From: Neofusicoccum parvum
Lineage: Eukaryota > Ascomycota > Dothideomycetes > Botryosphaeriales > Botryosphaeriaceae
Direction: 5' to 3'
Length of the DNA stretch: 64,000 bases
Assembly: GCA_020912385.1 (NCBI GenBank)
Contig: CP087218.1
Span: 930,001 to 994,000, forward strand
Position numbers and translations under genes: made by a program. Of the stretch, positions 9,993 to 22,270 are shown piece by piece. Each line of letters opens with the position of its first letter. Position 1 is the stretch's first letter. The notes beneath the pieces were generated by a model. The model had not been told where the DNA came from. It saw only the letters and a program-made list of their open reading frames with translations, and did no database searches.

Positions 9993-12900
9993 CTACAGCC
10001 CCGCCACCAGCCTCGCCATCTGCGGGAATGTTGCCTTCACAAAGCTCCCCTCGTAAAACACATGCGCGGCGGAGTGTTCCTGCGACAGGTTATGCGCAAT
10101 CTCATGGCAAAACGCCTCCCACCAGAAGATATGCGCGTCGCCCACCTTGACCTTTGCCGGGCCCTCGAGATCCGCCTTATGCAGAGTCAAGAAATAGTGA
10201 TAGTTAAAGAACAGCGCGCCGCCCTGGTTGAACGCAATCGTGCTGCTTGTCTCCTCGTAAAATATGTTGAGGACACCGTCGCGGCTGTTGAAATTGAAGA
10301 CGACGCTGCCAACACACGCCAGCAAGGCGGCGAAGGCATCAATTCCGCTGAGGAACGCCGGATCGGAAGTAGGGATGGGCCGGACCGGGTGGTTGGTTAG
10401 GTAGATGGTTATGCCCGTCTGCGAGTGCGCAAACCAGCGCGACAGGTCTTTGCTGGTGCTGCTGTCACAGTACGAGCCACGCGCCTCGTCGATGTCGCGC
10501 GTCTTCGCAGCCGATTGGACGTGCGGCGAGTTGTGAGCGCGACATTTTTGGAGGGCGGTGTCGAGGTTGGCGCGGATGTCGGTGGACATGTTGTTCGGGT
10601 CGCTGGGGGCGGGGAGGCCATCGCTGGCATTGTTGCGAGTGTTGGTGTTGCTGCCACTGGGAGTACTGGCGCGGTTGCCGCCAGCCGTGGTGAGGTTCTC
10701 GAAGGCTTTCGTGAAGTTGGACATGAACTTGCTGCGGCGATTATTGGCTACTGTGTCAGTACTGAGCCGTCGCTCCAACTGGTTTTCCGTCTTCTCGTCG
10801 TGATCAGGGGAGTCGAAGGCGCCTGGCATCTTCGGCATCGGCTTATCAGGTGTCTTCGGAGGTGCTTGGTTGGCAGCAGCCTCGATTTGTTGAGGTTGAT
10901 AAGCCGGTGGAGGCTGCTCTGGCGACTTTGGTTCTGGAGGCGCATTTGCAATCCTCTGCTGTTCTTCCTCAGCAAGCCTGGCCTGCTCGAGAACCCTTTG
11001 CCTTTCTTTGCGGGCGAGAATCCGATGCACATCATAGCCCTTGTCGCGCAAGCGCCGCAAGCTATTACCCAGAATAGTCTCCAGAATGAGAACCTCGTGC
11101 TTCGGATTCTGGCGTCTGAGAAGCAACGGCACAAGCTCACGACTAACTTCGTAGAAATCGAAATCCGGCCGAACAAACAAAGTCGTAGACGTTTGAAATC
11201 TCGACTTGACTTTCAGCAGACCAGCACTTGTCTTCAAGGCCACGGCTCGCTGTCCTGGTAATTGAAGACGATGAGTGAGAGATGAGACGAGCTTGACGTC
11301 CAAAGTCTGTTCCAGCCAGCGTGTGTCATGAAGTATCTGGTCCTTGTTATATGATACGAGGAAAATCGGTGTCCGTTCCACGATAAGCGTCTTCAGAGCA
11401 GCTGCCTGTTGCTCTCCACCCGGAATCGGGTTGCCTGGTATCTTCTCCACGTGAACGCGGTCACTGAGCTTCTCAGCACCAAGATGCATATAGAATTGCT
11501 CGAGGACTTCGTCTTCCGGAGCGACCAGGAGGGAGTGCCTGAAGACGCCGTAGTATTGGACGTTGTCTCGGATGACGATCTGCGTAGCGGCGGCACTAAC
11601 GAGGACTTGCTGGATCGCTGGGTCATCAACGTCATCATCATCCTGGTCAAGGAGGTGCTTCTCTTTCTCTTCAGCTGCTTTGCCCTCTTGCTTCTCATCT
11701 TTGAAAGCCAGCAATACTGGCTTATTTTTGAAAGCTGCCCAGACGCTCTTGTCCGACTTGAGCTCCCTTTCTTCCACCGCAAACTGTCTGAGCAAGTCCA
11801 TGTACTTGGATGCCTGTAGCTCCTGCAGAACCTTGGATGGATTCTCAATGACCATGCGAGCAAGCTCCAAGATTGTGGGCTGGTCCTTGGCGCCGACAGT
11901 CTTCAAGAAAGCATTCGCGATGCTTCCAAAGTCGACAAAGTTCAGAATCTTGCCGAACTCTTTACTCTCGCCGACAAAACAGGTTCGAGGTGGGATGTGG
12001 CGAACTCGCTTAGAATCTTGCGAGCTCACAAGTGGCACGATAGGAGAATTCCCAAGCTCTTGAGCGATGAAATGCTGGCCTTGAATATCTGCAATTCTTC
12101 CTGCCATGTACCCGAAGTATAGTGCAGCATCCTGCTTACTCTTCGGAGGAGACCTGATGAGATTTCTGGCGCATTCATCGATGGGAGGATCGCGACGAAC
12201 GCCAAATACAGCTGCATGCGGCTGTATGTCGCGCCGAAGAATGTTGTATCCAAAGATAGAAGCGTCAGAGTTCGTGACACAGTCACTTGCACGGACCAAG
12301 AAAGGGAATTGAATTCCCTCAACTGGTAAAATTTCCTTATCTGCAAGTGCCGATGCTGGAATGTTTTGCCACATGGCACGGTTAGACAAAAAGTACAGCA
12401 TGACTGTCTCATAGTGCTGCGCGTCGTTGATCTTTGCCGCATATGACATCATGTTGACAATCTCGGTCCAGTTGGGAGACTTGCGCAGACCTAACTCGCG
12501 GAGAAACTTGGCCTTTGGGTCAAGGGTTTTGTACTCAGCATTGGATCGCCACTTGATCACAGGAAGACCAAGTGTCTTGTTGTCTTTGCTAGGTTCGTAG
12601 ATTTGCTGAAGCTTGTATTGTTTCTTCGCATCCCCACGGAATCCGGGATAATCCTCGACAGGCCAGATCTGTTTGTCGGCAAGAATAGTGCGGTCTTTGG
12701 CGGGTATAGAATCTCTAACATCTGCCAAGTATTCAATGAGATCCATGTGACTCCATTTCGGCTGATTTTCCTGAGTAGATTTGTTCGGAGCGGCCAGCAA
12801 GCGAGTAAAGACATAGTCCAGATCAATGGTCTGACGAAGTCCAAGCGCCTCAAGGAATTTTGGTTTCAGCCCAGGGACAATCAGGTTCGGAAGATCCTCG

Positions 12901-15300
12901 AACAACTTGACGTTGGGATGATACGTTTGCTGCGGAGTCTGCATGCCGCTCTTGGTAGGCATGACAGTGTGAGGCTGGAGAAGCTCAACCACCTCCGTTC
13001 GTTGATGAGCCCTCAGTTGATCCCACTGCTTAGAAATAACTTTGAGGACCTGCGTGGCAAATTCCGCGTCTTTCGTGAGTGATTTGGCGCCGTTTCGTTG
13101 ATTGGACTCCAGAAGAAAGCGAATCCATTCTTCGGCAGGAAGCTCTGACCACCCAAACCCCTCCAATTGGGCCCGAGTGAACTCTTTTGTGTATTTCAGC
13201 GGCATGACGGAATCGGGATACGGAAGCTCGGGAGGGTATTTGGCTGCGTTTAGATAGAAGCTGATGCTGCCAAGTGCGATGATAGACGAATCGGCAGTCA
13301 ACACAGCGGCCTGGAAGAGGCGTTTGAGATCTCCAGCATCGATGTGGTCGGAGTTTGACATCTGGGATGTGAACTTGAGAAACTCTCGCATCTCCTCCTC
13401 ATTGAGGGGTTTGTTCTCCAGACGCTGAACGATATCTTCGACAGTAAGATAGTACAGGATTCGTCGGTTCAAAAGCTTCTCTACGAAACTTCGGGCTTGT
13501 TCAATGAGCTGCTCGGGAACCATGGGAAGATCCTGAAGGAAACCCAGCTTCATGAGCGACACACGCACGCTCTGACAGGGCAGGACGCCATTCGTGGATA
13601 GCATATCAGCCTTCTTAGAAGCTCTCCAGAATCCCTCTTCCACACATCTTCCCACCACCCCAGATGGTGTGGACTCTTGAGAGGTCCACTGATTCAGTAG
13701 GTACACCGTGTCAGGCATCACCTTCGAAATGTGATCAGCAGAAGGCTTAGTAGCCTTAGCAACCGCCAACTCCTTTGAGAGTTTATCCTTGATCGCAATC
13801 ATGCCGCGATCGAATTCCATTCGACATGCAATGCCGGCAATGTCGAGCATAGCTTCATTCCAGGTGGAAACGTGGCGATTCGACAGGTCAATGCTTTCAC
13901 GTTCTACTGTCGGGATGAGAGAAGGCGCAAATATGTGACACTGGTAGCCAGTGGTTTGACCGGTCGGAAATCCGATGAAGACACGACCGTGTTTTGTTGG
14001 CAAAGCAGAGGCGAAGAGATCCGAAGCACGGTCTACGGTGAGGCCGGAGGTATCGGTCACGGAGCTCTCCCAATCGCTGTGCTGTGCAGTCAAGATGGCT
14101 AACCGTGTTTGTTGAGGAGGTGGCTTCTTGGTTGCTCGAAGGAGTTCGCTGGACAATATTCTTGGGACCTTGGTGTTGATGTTGACCGAGTTGATACGGA
14201 GAGCGATGGTTGCTTGTGAGACACTGGCCGCATCCTCTGCTACAGCCCTCTGCTTAGCTGCTGCCTTTTCCCTGGCGGCCTTTTGTTCTTGTTCTCTCTT
14301 GCTTGCCGTTCCGATATTGAATCTGGCAAAGAATCCTTTGAAGCTTGGTACAGCGGCCTGGGCCTCTTCAACTACTGGTTCCTGCGTCGGCTCTTGACGA
14401 TCCCAAGCTATGATGTTGGACCATTCTGCCTTGATGTTTGCTGTTTGGTGGGTAATCTCCCGGATCTCCATGATGCCCTTCTCGGACTTCCTTCCAATGT
14501 GGCTTGGGATTGAAGTTGGGGCAGCGGCCGAGGTCGTCTTGGTAAGGTCAAGAATCTTGAAGTTATCGACGTACAATTCAATGCTCTGCAATGCAAGGAA
14601 GGTGAGACTAGTGGTAAAGAACTTGGAAAGTTCAAAGAGGTCAGGCACTGGTGAAGGGGTCACGTCGCCGTTCTTGTCGGACGATTTCCGGTAGTCCAAG
14701 ATAAATCTGGTGCTGTCTGAGGCCTGCTCAGCGGGAAGAGTTGACGATTTAACGGCGAGGGTGTTGCCCTTCCAAAAGAAGGCCACTGTTGGAAGATCAG
14801 CGTTAGCGAGGAGAGGTAGGGCATGAAGGCAGTTGCAGGAACCTACTGGTCTTGTTGCCGGATATTACAAATGGTTCATCACATTCACTGAATACGGAAT
14901 AGAAGCCGACGCCAAAGGCACCGATCTTAGTCTCGTCAGGGTTGCCCTCTGCGATGCATCTCAGTCGCGACCAATCTGCATCAGTAAATGGCTTGCCGTT
15001 GTTGGCGACGTCCAAGCTCCGCAAGGTATGATTTTTGACAACATGCCTGAGCAGAACCCCCTGATCCTGGGTCTGTGGTAACGGCACGCGTACGGAGGGA
15101 TCGGTCTCAAGCCTAATAGTGGCCTTAGTCGCGCCAGCATCCGCAGCGTTCTGGACAAGCTCTCTCAGAGTCGTGAACTCGGCCGAGTAGCGCGCCAAGA
15201 CCTTGTCGATCAGGGCACGAGTGTTGACCGTGACTGTGTCATCTTGGCCCTCCTGCATCGTCAGCTCGCGCATGCGCGCGTAGTTGATAGAGCCGGCCAT
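9993..15300 (-). CDS. sacsin-like GHKL ATPase giant protein with C-terminal HExxH
   Basis: Two exons, 15300-14847 and 14785-9993, with a 61-nt intron (GTAGGT...CAACAG), give about 1748 aa. I start at MAGSINYARM; an in-frame ATG at 15357 would add 19 residues. The N-terminus carries GHKL/Hsp90-type ATP-binding motifs: the N-box TLRELVQNAADAGAT (about 44-58), a G1-like LDVANNGKPF (about 95) and the G2 glycine motif IGAFGVGFYSVFS (about 127). The long middle matches nothing I can name; fungal proteins of this layout carry DUF3684. A Pro/Gln/Lys-rich disordered linker (about 10.5-11.0 kb) precedes a conserved-looking C-terminus with HEIAH (10092-10106) and two further His. Sacsin-type proteins are thought to act as chaperone-like factors; the substrate is unknown. 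The gene is divergent from TRS120. Confidence 0.9.
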
Positions 15301-16063
15301 GTTGGAAGTGTTCTGAGAGTTGCCTGGGCCGCGGTGGCGATTTGGCGACCGTGTCAAACTTGCGGCAGCAAACGTGCCAGGGCGTCGTCAGGCACGGGGC
15401 CTGCGAGGATTAGAAGAGATACAGGTGAGCTGCACCAGGCGCGGACATGTGCATGAAGTGAAGGTGGTCCAGGCCGGCAGCTAGGGGGTATCTTATAAGG
15501 AGAGGCGACGGAGTAGTGGCGTATGCAACGGTCAGAAGGCAAAGGAGAAGCCGGTGGAATAGTCGAAACTAGCCACGGTGGCGGGACGCTTGGCGCCACC
15601 CAACGAGCCGGGCAGATGCTGCGACGGAGAGGGTCTGACGAGGTGCAGCAGGAGCTGGGCGGAGGGCCGTTGGCTTGAGTTTGAGGCTGAGTGTGTCGTC
15701 AGAGCAGCGGCAGCTGAGGGAAGGCGCGAGTCATGGCACGTTGGGTGCGTCGCCTCCGCCCCGCTGCCCAAGAGTCGCCGCTCACCGCCCGCGCCCGCGC
15801 CCCGCTGGCGCCGCTCCTTTCGGCCATGGCGCGCGCTCCTGATGCTGCGCGACCTCACGCTTCACCCTCACCCTCTGTCCTCTCCGCCTAATTTCTCCGC
15901 CGACCCTCGCCCCAGGAAGGGCCCAGCAGGCCTGCGACTGCTGCCTGAGCTCTGTCGCCCGCCAGCGCCGCCCGCACTCCGTCCCGCCACGTGACGTCCA
16001 TTCCCCGTTTAAGTCTTGACCGCCGGCTTTGTCTACTGCACTCTCGTCCCGCCAGATGTCACC
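15301..16063. promoter_or_regulatory. divergent promoter region, sacsin-like / TRS120
   Basis: About 760 bp between two head-to-head start codons. It is GC-rich without an obvious TATA box, as expected for housekeeping genes. It contains the upstream alternative ATG at 15357. Confidence 0.5.
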
Positions 16064-19000
16064 ATGGCCGTTGATCCCTTCTCTCCTATTGCGCCCGCGC
16101 GCATACGGGTGCTCCTGGTCCCCGCGGGGAAGATCAAGCGCTCGCGATTCATGACCTTTGTCGAGCGCCTGCAGCCCGAATGCGCCATCCGCCTCGGAGA
16201 TGTCACTCCGGATCCGCGGCCTGACAGAAGTAGGCCGTCCCCGATCCAGAATGCTTAGCATGAATAAAGAGGCAAATGTGCTAATTGCGGGCTTAAAGCT
16301 ATGTTCTCCCCGCTGCGCAACCCGGACGGTGTGTTGCTGTACTATTTCACTACGTCCATGCCACCGCCTTCCTACCTCTCACTATCTCCGTTCGAGCTAT
16401 GCAGAGAGCCGCTCATGGTTCTCGGCATTGCCGATGGAGAGGAGTATCAGGAAGCGTTAGACAGCGAAGGCGCCAACGCTGCCGAAGACACGACCAGCAT
16501 CGCCTTGAAGAGAGAGGAGATGAACGAAGTTGTCGATGTTATGCGTGAGGACTATTCGCGAGCGTTAGTGCATAGGCTGCTTCTTTTCGATAGTGGCCTT
16601 CCCTCTTTGCCTCCATGGCTACCGGAAGAAACGATGCTCGTGCCTCCTCTGTCGGAATCTACTATGACGACCATGAAGACCGTAATGTGCGACCTCTCGT
16701 CGTTACTGTTAGCCGAGATGACAGGGCTCTCGAGGTCATTACAAGCACTGCCCGAGATCAGCATTGCGTCCGGACCTACCTCGCCAAACCCTGGTAACCG
16801 CTCGCCCTTCTCGCTCGTTCGCCAGGGCTCCTTCGGCTTTGGCGCCGCAGAACTCTCACGCACAGGATCGCCCGCACAACCAGCCCAGATCCAGCAGCTG
16901 CAGAAGCAGGAAGCAACAGGAAGACGAGGCTCTCTGGGCCTGCGATTAAGTCCTCCTAGCGAAAACGCATCCCGCGCAATCACCCCACCTGAACTTTCCC
17001 CTGCCGAAGATCCATCCAGCGGAAGATCTGGCGAAACAACCCCGACCGAATCCTCGTACTCTTCCCGCCCGCGTGCGCTACAACGGTTCTCTATCCAAGG
17101 CTTCGGATCCGGCAGCATGGAAGAGAAGGCAAGGCTAAGCAACGCCTGCCGCCATGACCTTGTCGACGCTCAGGTTTGTTTGATGGCGGGCCATGTTGTC
17201 GAGGGCCTCAAACGATCTCATGAAACGTTCATCAAGGCAGAGACCTGCAATGAGCACTTGGTCATGGCAAAAGCCTTGGAGCAAATGCTGGTTTGTTGCT
17301 TGATCCTAGTTGGCCACGAGCAGGAGTTTGAGGTATGCAACTCATGTTGCTTTTTCAAGATCGTCAATGATGGTAACGAGTGTTCTACAGATACCCGTTT
17401 CCTGCACCCCAGCCACGAAAGGCATGCCAGTGTCTGGCACCGTCGCCAACGTCATCGAATGGATCCCCGAACTCACTTCTCGGATCATGGGATTTTACAG
17501 ACTCTCTTTCAAGAGCGATTCCGGCCACCTCCTCACCCTGGTTGATGCAGAAAACAAAATTCGTGTATCGAATCTTCTCACAGCTATAGAACGCCTAGGA
17601 AAAAAATTCACGCCGAAGGAATTCCTCGACAAGATTGAGAGCCAGTCGGAAGACAACTCACCCCCAGTCAAAGGATGTTCACAACGCGTAGTTCACATCT
17701 CGAACATTCTTTCAGAAGCCATAGATTCAGCCACATCATCTTCTTCCATCACTGATACGGAAAGGGCGACGATCTACGCAGAAGCGGCGGGATGCCTGGC
17801 TAAGCTGGGTCTTTCGAGGAAGAGAGCGTTCGTTGTCACACTCCTGATGGATATTCTGGTTCCAGCGTTGCTGCAGGCACGCAAGCTTGGAGCTGCTGAG
17901 ATGGGCATACATCCTGCAGCAGGTATGCTTTCTGGTGGTCTTGTCCAGCCTAGCGACAAGAAGTACGGCGAAACAGTCTTCATATTCCTAGAGCAATTCG
18001 TGCGCGAATACGGAGTTCCCGCCAGAAGCCGGCTTGAGGGACAGATCGATAGCGGCTCGGACTACCTTCGCTCGTATGGCAGCCTTGTCCTAAAGGCGGA
18101 AGTCCTTCGGCGCTGCATCAACGTCTGCGAAGCCATGGCTGATCTTCAAGGAGTTCTGGATTTCTCATCATCATTCCTTAGCATTATCGCCCCGCAGGAG
18201 CCCCTCGAGGAGACCGACCCGGGATTCAGATGCCTCATGCCGAGGGAAGACCAGCACCGCCTAGTACAGAACATCCACAGATCATTGGAGGCCGCGAAAG
18301 CACTGGGCATGGATCAAACCGAGGCCGTGTTCTGGTATGATCATCTCGTGCACAGCGTCAAGTATGATTCAGAGCGCGCTGGTCGTGACTTAACGCTTCG
18401 CAAAAACTCAGCCGACGATTTGCAACAGAGAGTCAGCGCCAGATTCGAGCATCAGGCTTTCGGAGACAAAAACAAGGGATCAGCAGCGGTGCCGCTCGTA
18501 GCAGGCGAACCGAGCGAGTTCATCGTCACCTTGCGCAACCCCTTCGCATTCCCGCTTGATATCGAATCCATCAAGTTGCTATCAGAGAAAGGGGTAGAGA
18601 TCGCCTGCCCTCCTAATTTGACATACCAGATCCCTCCTTGCGCGGTGCAGCCGCTGAGAGTCCCAGTGGTCGCAGATGTGCCAGATGTGCACGATCTCGT
18701 AAAGCTGCGCGTCAAGGTTCGCCAGTGCCGCGAGAGAGACTTCGACGTTTCTATCAGTCGGACGACTATTCAAGAGGTTGAGAGGATGAAGGAGACCGGC
18801 CACAGCGTCGCAAAATCCGCAAAGCCTCAGGAAGCCTCAAGACCAGGCACTGCTACGACAATCAGGCCAGTCTCCAGAGGAATGCCGGTTCTGCCATCTG
18901 TCACGGTAGTACCGCAGCAACCAAGCCTTGCCATCAGGACGAACCTTATCCAAGACACTCTAGCCCTTCTGGAAGGAGAGACAAAGTCGTTCAAAGTGAC

Positions 19001-20297
19001 TATAAGTCACGATGAGAAGGATCAGCCCATCAAGGCCGAAATCCTGCAAATGCTCGGGCGCAACAACACTGTGGACGTACTCAGAATCTCAAGGAGGAGC
19101 AGCAATCTACCCTCACAAATATACGAACTTGGCCAGGACATTGGCCGTGCCGAGTGGAAGTCCAGGGATTTCAAGCCGTCCAAGCAGCTGGAGCCGCACA
19201 AGACTACGTCATTCACGGTGGATGTTTTTGGGGTGCCGGGCCTCAACAAGGGAACTGTTGGAGTAGAGTACGCCGCTGCTGACCAACCTCCAGAAATTGG
19301 CAACTTCTTTGTCACAAGCAAGGTCTCTCAGGAAATTACGGTCACGGTGCAACCGTCTGTCACTGCTTCACACTTCTCTGTTCTTCCTGGACGAGAAGCC
19401 GGGGAACACATCGACGCAAAGTTCCCAAATGCCGATTTGGATGATCACTTCGTGCTTGTCTTCGACTTTCTGAACATCTCCGATCGCGAGCTTAGTGTTG
19501 AGGCGTGGTACGACGATGCGAACATGCCGAAGCAGCCTGTCCTAGAGCTCACCAGCCGTTCGGACTTCCTGAAGCCCGGCCAAGCCAGCAGCATGGCTGT
19601 CCTCCTACCAAAGATCTACCTCTCTTACTCCAACGACGCCATCCCCGCCGCGCAAGATCGCCAGTTCGTCTACACGGATACGCAGCAGCTCTCGCGCGAG
19701 GAACGAATGTGCTTCTGGTACCGCCAAAAGCTCCTCCAGTCCCTCAACTGCCGCTGGCGCGACCGCGCTGGCCGGCACGGCGTCGTCAACTGCCAGGCAC
19801 TCAAGCTCACACCCGAGATGGTTGGCTACGTCATGTCCATCCTGAGCATCACCATGACCATCCCCAACGCGACACGCTGCGACGATCGCTACGACCCGGA
19901 CTCCAAGCTCCTCGTCCTCAACGCCGACCTACCCGCCCTCGCCACGACCACGCTCCAGCCCCTCTACGCGGTCCGCCGCGGCGAGACAGCCAAGGTCGAA
20001 GTCGCCCTCCGCAACACCAGCGCCGCGGCGTACAACTTCACCGTCGCCCCCGTGGTGCGCGTCGGCGCGCACCTCGATCCGGACGACAACATCAGGAACC
20101 GCATCGTGCAGCAGCTGCTCAGCTGGGTCAAGGCCGTCCAGCTCGATCCGTACGCGACGGTCGTGCTCGAGAGCGACGTCGTGCTGCCGTTTGGCGTTGC
20201 GCCTGGCTTCAGGTGCGAGTTGGGGCTGGAGGTCGCGGATGGCCCGTTCCCGGCGACGCATATTGATCCGTTGTGCATGGTTCAGGTGGTTGTGTGA
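16064..20297 (+). CDS. TRS120: Trs120, TRAPPII complex subunit
   Basis: Three exons, 16064-16229, 16299-17332 and 17391-20297, give 1368 aa. The start lies in a good ACCATGG context. The N-terminus reads PARIRVLLVPAGKIKRSRF and, after the first intron, TMFSPLRNPDG, which is typical of the Trs120/TRAPPC9 family. A Ser/Pro-rich disordered loop (about residues 200-340) precedes a helical middle. The C-terminal half has immunoglobulin-like beta modules with repeated 'NP/NTS..F' strands. Trs120 (HypA in Aspergillus) distinguishes TRAPPII from TRAPPIII and is needed for Rab11/Ypt31 activation at the late Golgi. Intron 2 has a GTATGC donor and CTACAG acceptor. Length fits the family. Confidence 0.95.
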
Positions 20298-22270
20298 GTA
20301 CGGTTGGGGTCTCGGGGAAATGGGGCATGGGTGCGGAAAGGTTTGGGTGTGGGTGTAGCGATAATAACGAGCTGTGCTCTCGATGGGTTTTTTGATGACG
20401 GCTGGGTGGATTTGGTGAAACAAGTGGGTCCGGTGGGAGAAATGGGTTTGGTGGTGGTAGCCATAGTAGGTTCCTTCATGTACAGTAAACGCAGAAAGGC
20501 AGGCGCGCTCAATGAGACCTATCACTTGCAGAATTGAAAACCGAAGACCCACAACTTGAACTCTGACTTGTTGGGCGTTCAAGGCAGACTGCCCGTCAGT
20601 TTTACATAAGAAAAGCAAGGACCAAGAGTAGACGAAACTCAAACATGACAGGGTAGTGAGGGGTAACCTTGCTATCGGATGACTATGGTGTCGTCAGAGG
20701 AGAGAACGCCTCGAGGGCCCAACAGGGTTTCTTGCCCAGCAAAGGCAGGCATGGAAAACCTTGAAAACCTTAACAACTCGAGGCTCAGCGGTATAAGGCC
20801 CATCGCGCTTATTCACGCGCATGTAGCTTGGTCTTTCGAGTCTCTTCTATCTTCAATCTATTGCATAGAGCCGGCCCTTTGAGGCGAGCTCGCGGACACC
20901 CATCGAGAGATACGTCACGTGATTGTCTTCAAAGTCACTGCAGAAATACACTTGCGTGCAAGGGCCGGCTCTCTTTCAGGTTGAACGAGCCGCCCCGGAA
21001 TGCTCGGAGTACATTGTCCCCAGTGTGCCGCGGATTCTGGAGCAGTCCAGCAATCCTGCATGAAGGCGGTCGCCGGCGGGTTGAAATATTAGCTGCAGAC
21101 TTTTACGTTACACGAACTATGGAGCTTCGCATCCGGGACCGCCGTGTCTCTGAATCGCGCGGCGAAATCTACAGCCGCCATGACGAGGCTCTGTGTGCAA
21201 AAGCGTTGCAGCTTGCCATGCATCTCGCAGCCTGAGGAAACCTCCAGCCCTCAATAAAGCCACAGGCATCGTCAATGCACGTTGCCGTCCCACTCACCGG
21301 GCCCGGCGTCATGATGGAATGGCGCAGCGTCTCAACCAGAATCCGGATATATCGTAGTCGTCGTATCCGGGCTAGGCCGCGCATGACAAGCGGTACCAAA
21401 GCGGCGGATTCGTGCTTTGGTCAAATGCGGTGATCACGGTGGAGTGTCATGCGAAGGGAAGACGCAATGGACCGAGACGGCGGTACTACGTCAGGACCCA
21501 GGCTAGGCGGCGGCAGGCGGGAGGAGGGCGGCGGGGCGGAAGGGCGCCTCGGATGCATCGTCTCTACCAGAGGGCGGCAGGCGAAGGGCGCGGGCAGGGC
21601 GCCAGGGCAGACAGGCCCAGCGGCGCGGGCGGTGCCTGCAGGCGTCGCCCGCCCGTCCAGCACTGCAGACTCTGCAAGCCCTGCGACTCAGCAGGCGCCG
21701 CGGACGGCTCGTCGGACTGCACGTTCCAGAGGACACGCGAGGACGGCCCTTGAAAGGTTTCTTCGCACTAGCGAGCAACAGGGAAGGCTGCCGCAAGTTA
21801 CCCCAGGTTTTCCAAGGTTTCTGCGCAGACTCGAACGACCTCAGCGCCTGCCCAACCCTCAGCCCTCCCGCACAATCCACGACGATGCTGTCGCCCGCCC
21901 GCCGCAGCTTTTGATGCCGCCTCGCCGGCTCGCATGTCGCCGCCAGCCCTCATGGACTTTTTCCACGCGCCCACCCGCCACCAGCTCCGACTCGCGCCAC
22001 CCGAAATCAGCTCCCAAGCTATCGTCCATACGAGCGTGCGCTCCCTCCGCTTGGCTCTGCCCTCGCTACCTTCCCTAAAGGAGTGAGCAGGGCAGGCGGC
22101 GCATGATCCATCCTCTGTGAGTCCGCCCAAGGCTCATGCGCGCCCGCGCCCGCGCCTGCGCCCGCTGCCTCGAGCTTGTACACGTCCCGTTGTACCTCCT
22201 TCTACAGTCCCACTGTCTAACCATATATTTTCCCACCAGAACATAGCTTGCCTGCCGCCAACCGCCCCTG
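20298..22270. other. intergenic, TRS120 to TSC2
   Basis: About 2 kb. The first 350 bases are G/T-rich and likely 3' UTR. The 20.9-21.4 kb part has nothing recognisable. From 21.45 kb on it is GC-rich promoter/leader DNA for TSC2, with pyrimidine-rich tracts before the ATG at 22271. Short frames with an ATG occur in the leader, and some could be upstream ORFs. Confidence 0.5.

Noticed and set aside
19505..20266. 253-codon frame within the end of TRS120
   Set aside because: Frame-shifted shadow of the TRS120 C-terminal coding region, Arg/Pro-rich.
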